The notes under the pieces were generated by a model. That model was not told the origin of the DNA, did not search any database, and was given only the letters and a program-made list of their open reading frames with translations. The position numbers were made by a program, and so were the translations under genes. From UBA5109 sp963975155 (GTDB lineage Bacteria > Pseudomonadota > Gammaproteobacteria > Pseudomonadales > Pseudohongiellaceae), in NCBI GenBank assembly GCA_963975155.1, contig CAXBFG010000002.1:248001-312000 (forward strand): a stretch of 64,000 bases of DNA, written 5' to 3'. Each line of letters opens with the position of its first letter. Position 1 is the first letter of the stretch. Positions 62,940 through 64,000 of the stretch are shown piece after piece.

Positions 62940-63944
62940 ATGTTAAAAATCATAACGCTACATAACCAAAATAGCTGGCAGGATTGCCTGGCTGACCTTA
63001 TTACCGACCCCCAGGAATTACTGGATTTGCTGGGTCTGAAGCCGGAGCAGCTGGATTTAAGTATGGACGTCTTACGGGAGTTCCCGCTACGTGTGCCCCG
63101 TACTTTTGCAGCCCGTATGCAAAAAGCAAATCCGCTCGATCCGCTGCTCCTGCAGGTACTACCGCAGGCAAATGAACTGACAGACTATCCCGGATATACT
63201 CTGGACCCTCTGGCAGAAATTCAGTTTAATCCCATCCCGGGCATACTTCACAAATACGCCGGGCGTATACTGCTTATGCCAACCAGTAGCTGCGCCATAC
63301 ATTGCCGCTATTGTTTTCGGCGCCATTTTCCCTATTCCGACAACCGACCCGATAAACGACAATGGTTACAGAGCCTGCAATATATTCGTGATGACAGCTC
63401 CATCATCGAAGTCATCCTAAGTGGCGGTGATCCTCTGGCTATTTCAGATAAACATCTGGAATGGCTTCTTGAACATTTGAGTGCTATTCCCCACCTACAG
63501 CGAGTCAGGATTCACACTCGTTTCCCTGTTGTGATCCCGCAACGAATCACACAAAAACTTTGTGATCTCTTAAGTCGTTTTCAGTTAAGATTTATTCTGG
63601 TATTACATTCTAACCACGCACAGGAACTTGATAATGACGTTAGTACTGCCTGTACCAGGCTTAAGGATGCAGGTGTGGACCTTTTAAATCAAAGTGTTTT
63701 ACTGAAGGGCATAAATGATAATCCAGAAGTATTATGCAATCTGAGCGAACGCTTGTTTACTTGTGGCGTAAGGCCTTACTACCTGCATATGTTGGACAAA
63801 GTAAAAGGCAGCGGACACTTTGAAGTTAGCTTGGCAAGGGCACAAAATATAATGACAGAACTCAGAGCTAGCTTGCCCGGCTATTTGGTACCTACACTTG
63901 TGCAGGAAGAAGTGGCCGCAAAAAATAAAATAACACTCGGTTGA
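62940..63944 (+). CDS. epmB: EF-P lysine 2,3-aminomutase EpmB
   Basis: 334 residues. Radical SAM enzyme that converts Lys to (R)-beta-lysine for EF-P. The [4Fe-4S] ligands are Cys-118, Cys-122 and Cys-125 in CAIHCRYCFRRHF. Other conserved parts are SGGDPLAISDKHLEWLL and LLKGINDNPEVL. It is divergent from efp, as in E. coli. Confidence 0.96.
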   Translation: MLKIITLHNQNSWQDCLADLITDPQELLDLLGLKPEQLDLSMDVLREFPLRVPRTFAARMQKANPLDPLLLQVLPQANELTDYPGYTLDPLAEIQFNPIPGILHKYAGRILLMPTSSCAIHCRYCFRRHFPYSDNRPDKRQWLQSLQYIRDDSSIIEVILSGGDPLAISDKHLEWLLEHLSAIPHLQRVRIHTRFPVVIPQRITQKLCDLLSRFQLRFILVLHSNHAQELDNDVSTACTRLKDAGVDLLNQSVLLKGINDNPEVLCNLSERLFTCGVRPYYLHMLDKVKGSGHFEVSLARAQNIMTELRASLPGYLVPTLVQEEVAAKNKITLG

Positions 63945-64000
63945 ACATATTCTTTTGATAAAAATCTTCAGGAACTGGGCTACAATTAAAAACGGGAATC

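Overview
The window reads as chromosomal DNA of a free-living, probably marine, heterotrophic gammaproteobacterium. The evidence is conserved gene order: rnr-rlmB-rpsF-rpsR-(membrane protein)-rplI followed further on by dnaB-alr-radA, the orn/rsgA/rhdA/psd set, and epmA-efp facing epmB. The many exported enzymes, a TonB receptor and outer-membrane barrel proteins fit a marine oligotroph. I cannot name the genus. There is no prophage, CRISPR array, rRNA operon or intact insertion sequence.

Layout. 1-7 kb: tail of an ABC permease, a small membrane-anchored monooxygenase-fold protein, rhlE, an AttH-like lipoprotein and a DUF5916 barrel protein. 7-9.3 kb: a PepSY membrane protein divergent from an ApbE-DUF2271 fusion, probably an envelope flavin/redox module. 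9.3-19.9 kb: mostly exported or small catabolic enzymes (gamma-glutamyltransferase, two alpha/beta hydrolases, SMP-30-like protein, DUF6152 protein, aldo/keto reductase, TauE/SafE permease, double-VOC protein, YdhR-like protein, YaeQ), then a second DUF5916 barrel. 22-25 kb: MscS channel, an unknown exported protein and a tRNA-Leu with a duplicated trailer. 25-31 kb: RNase R, RlmB and the S6-S18-L9 operon. 31-43 kb: a repeat-rich gap, a membrane-anchored winged-helix regulator with a TonB receptor, two transporters, then dnaB-alr-radA. 43-52 kb: glutathionylspermidine synthetase, a protein with three DnaT-like repeats, QueG, NfeD/QmcA, a split spermidine-synthase-like pair and an orphan EncFtn-like ferritin. 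52-64 kb: two GFA proteins, PhzF, a CDGSH protein, an M13 peptidase, a candidate sigma-54-dependent small RNA, orn, rsgA, rhdA, psd and the EF-P beta-lysylation genes.

The most unusual content is intergenic. Two structured repeat modules recur in the gaps at 31 kb and 43 kb in the same relative arrangement, and one of them also at 28 kb. Their long stems differ in sequence between copies but remain self-complementary. One module carries two GGA-loop hairpins that match the CsrA/RsmA binding consensus. At 31 kb the composite lies in a 392-bp MITE-like element with 20-bp inverted ends and an 8-bp target duplication, inserted in an 87-bp tandem array of terminators behind rplI. A relic with the same ends lies at 1.5 kb. 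Separately, a canonical -24/-12 promoter followed about 90 nt later by a strong terminator marks a probable small RNA at 57.7 kb.
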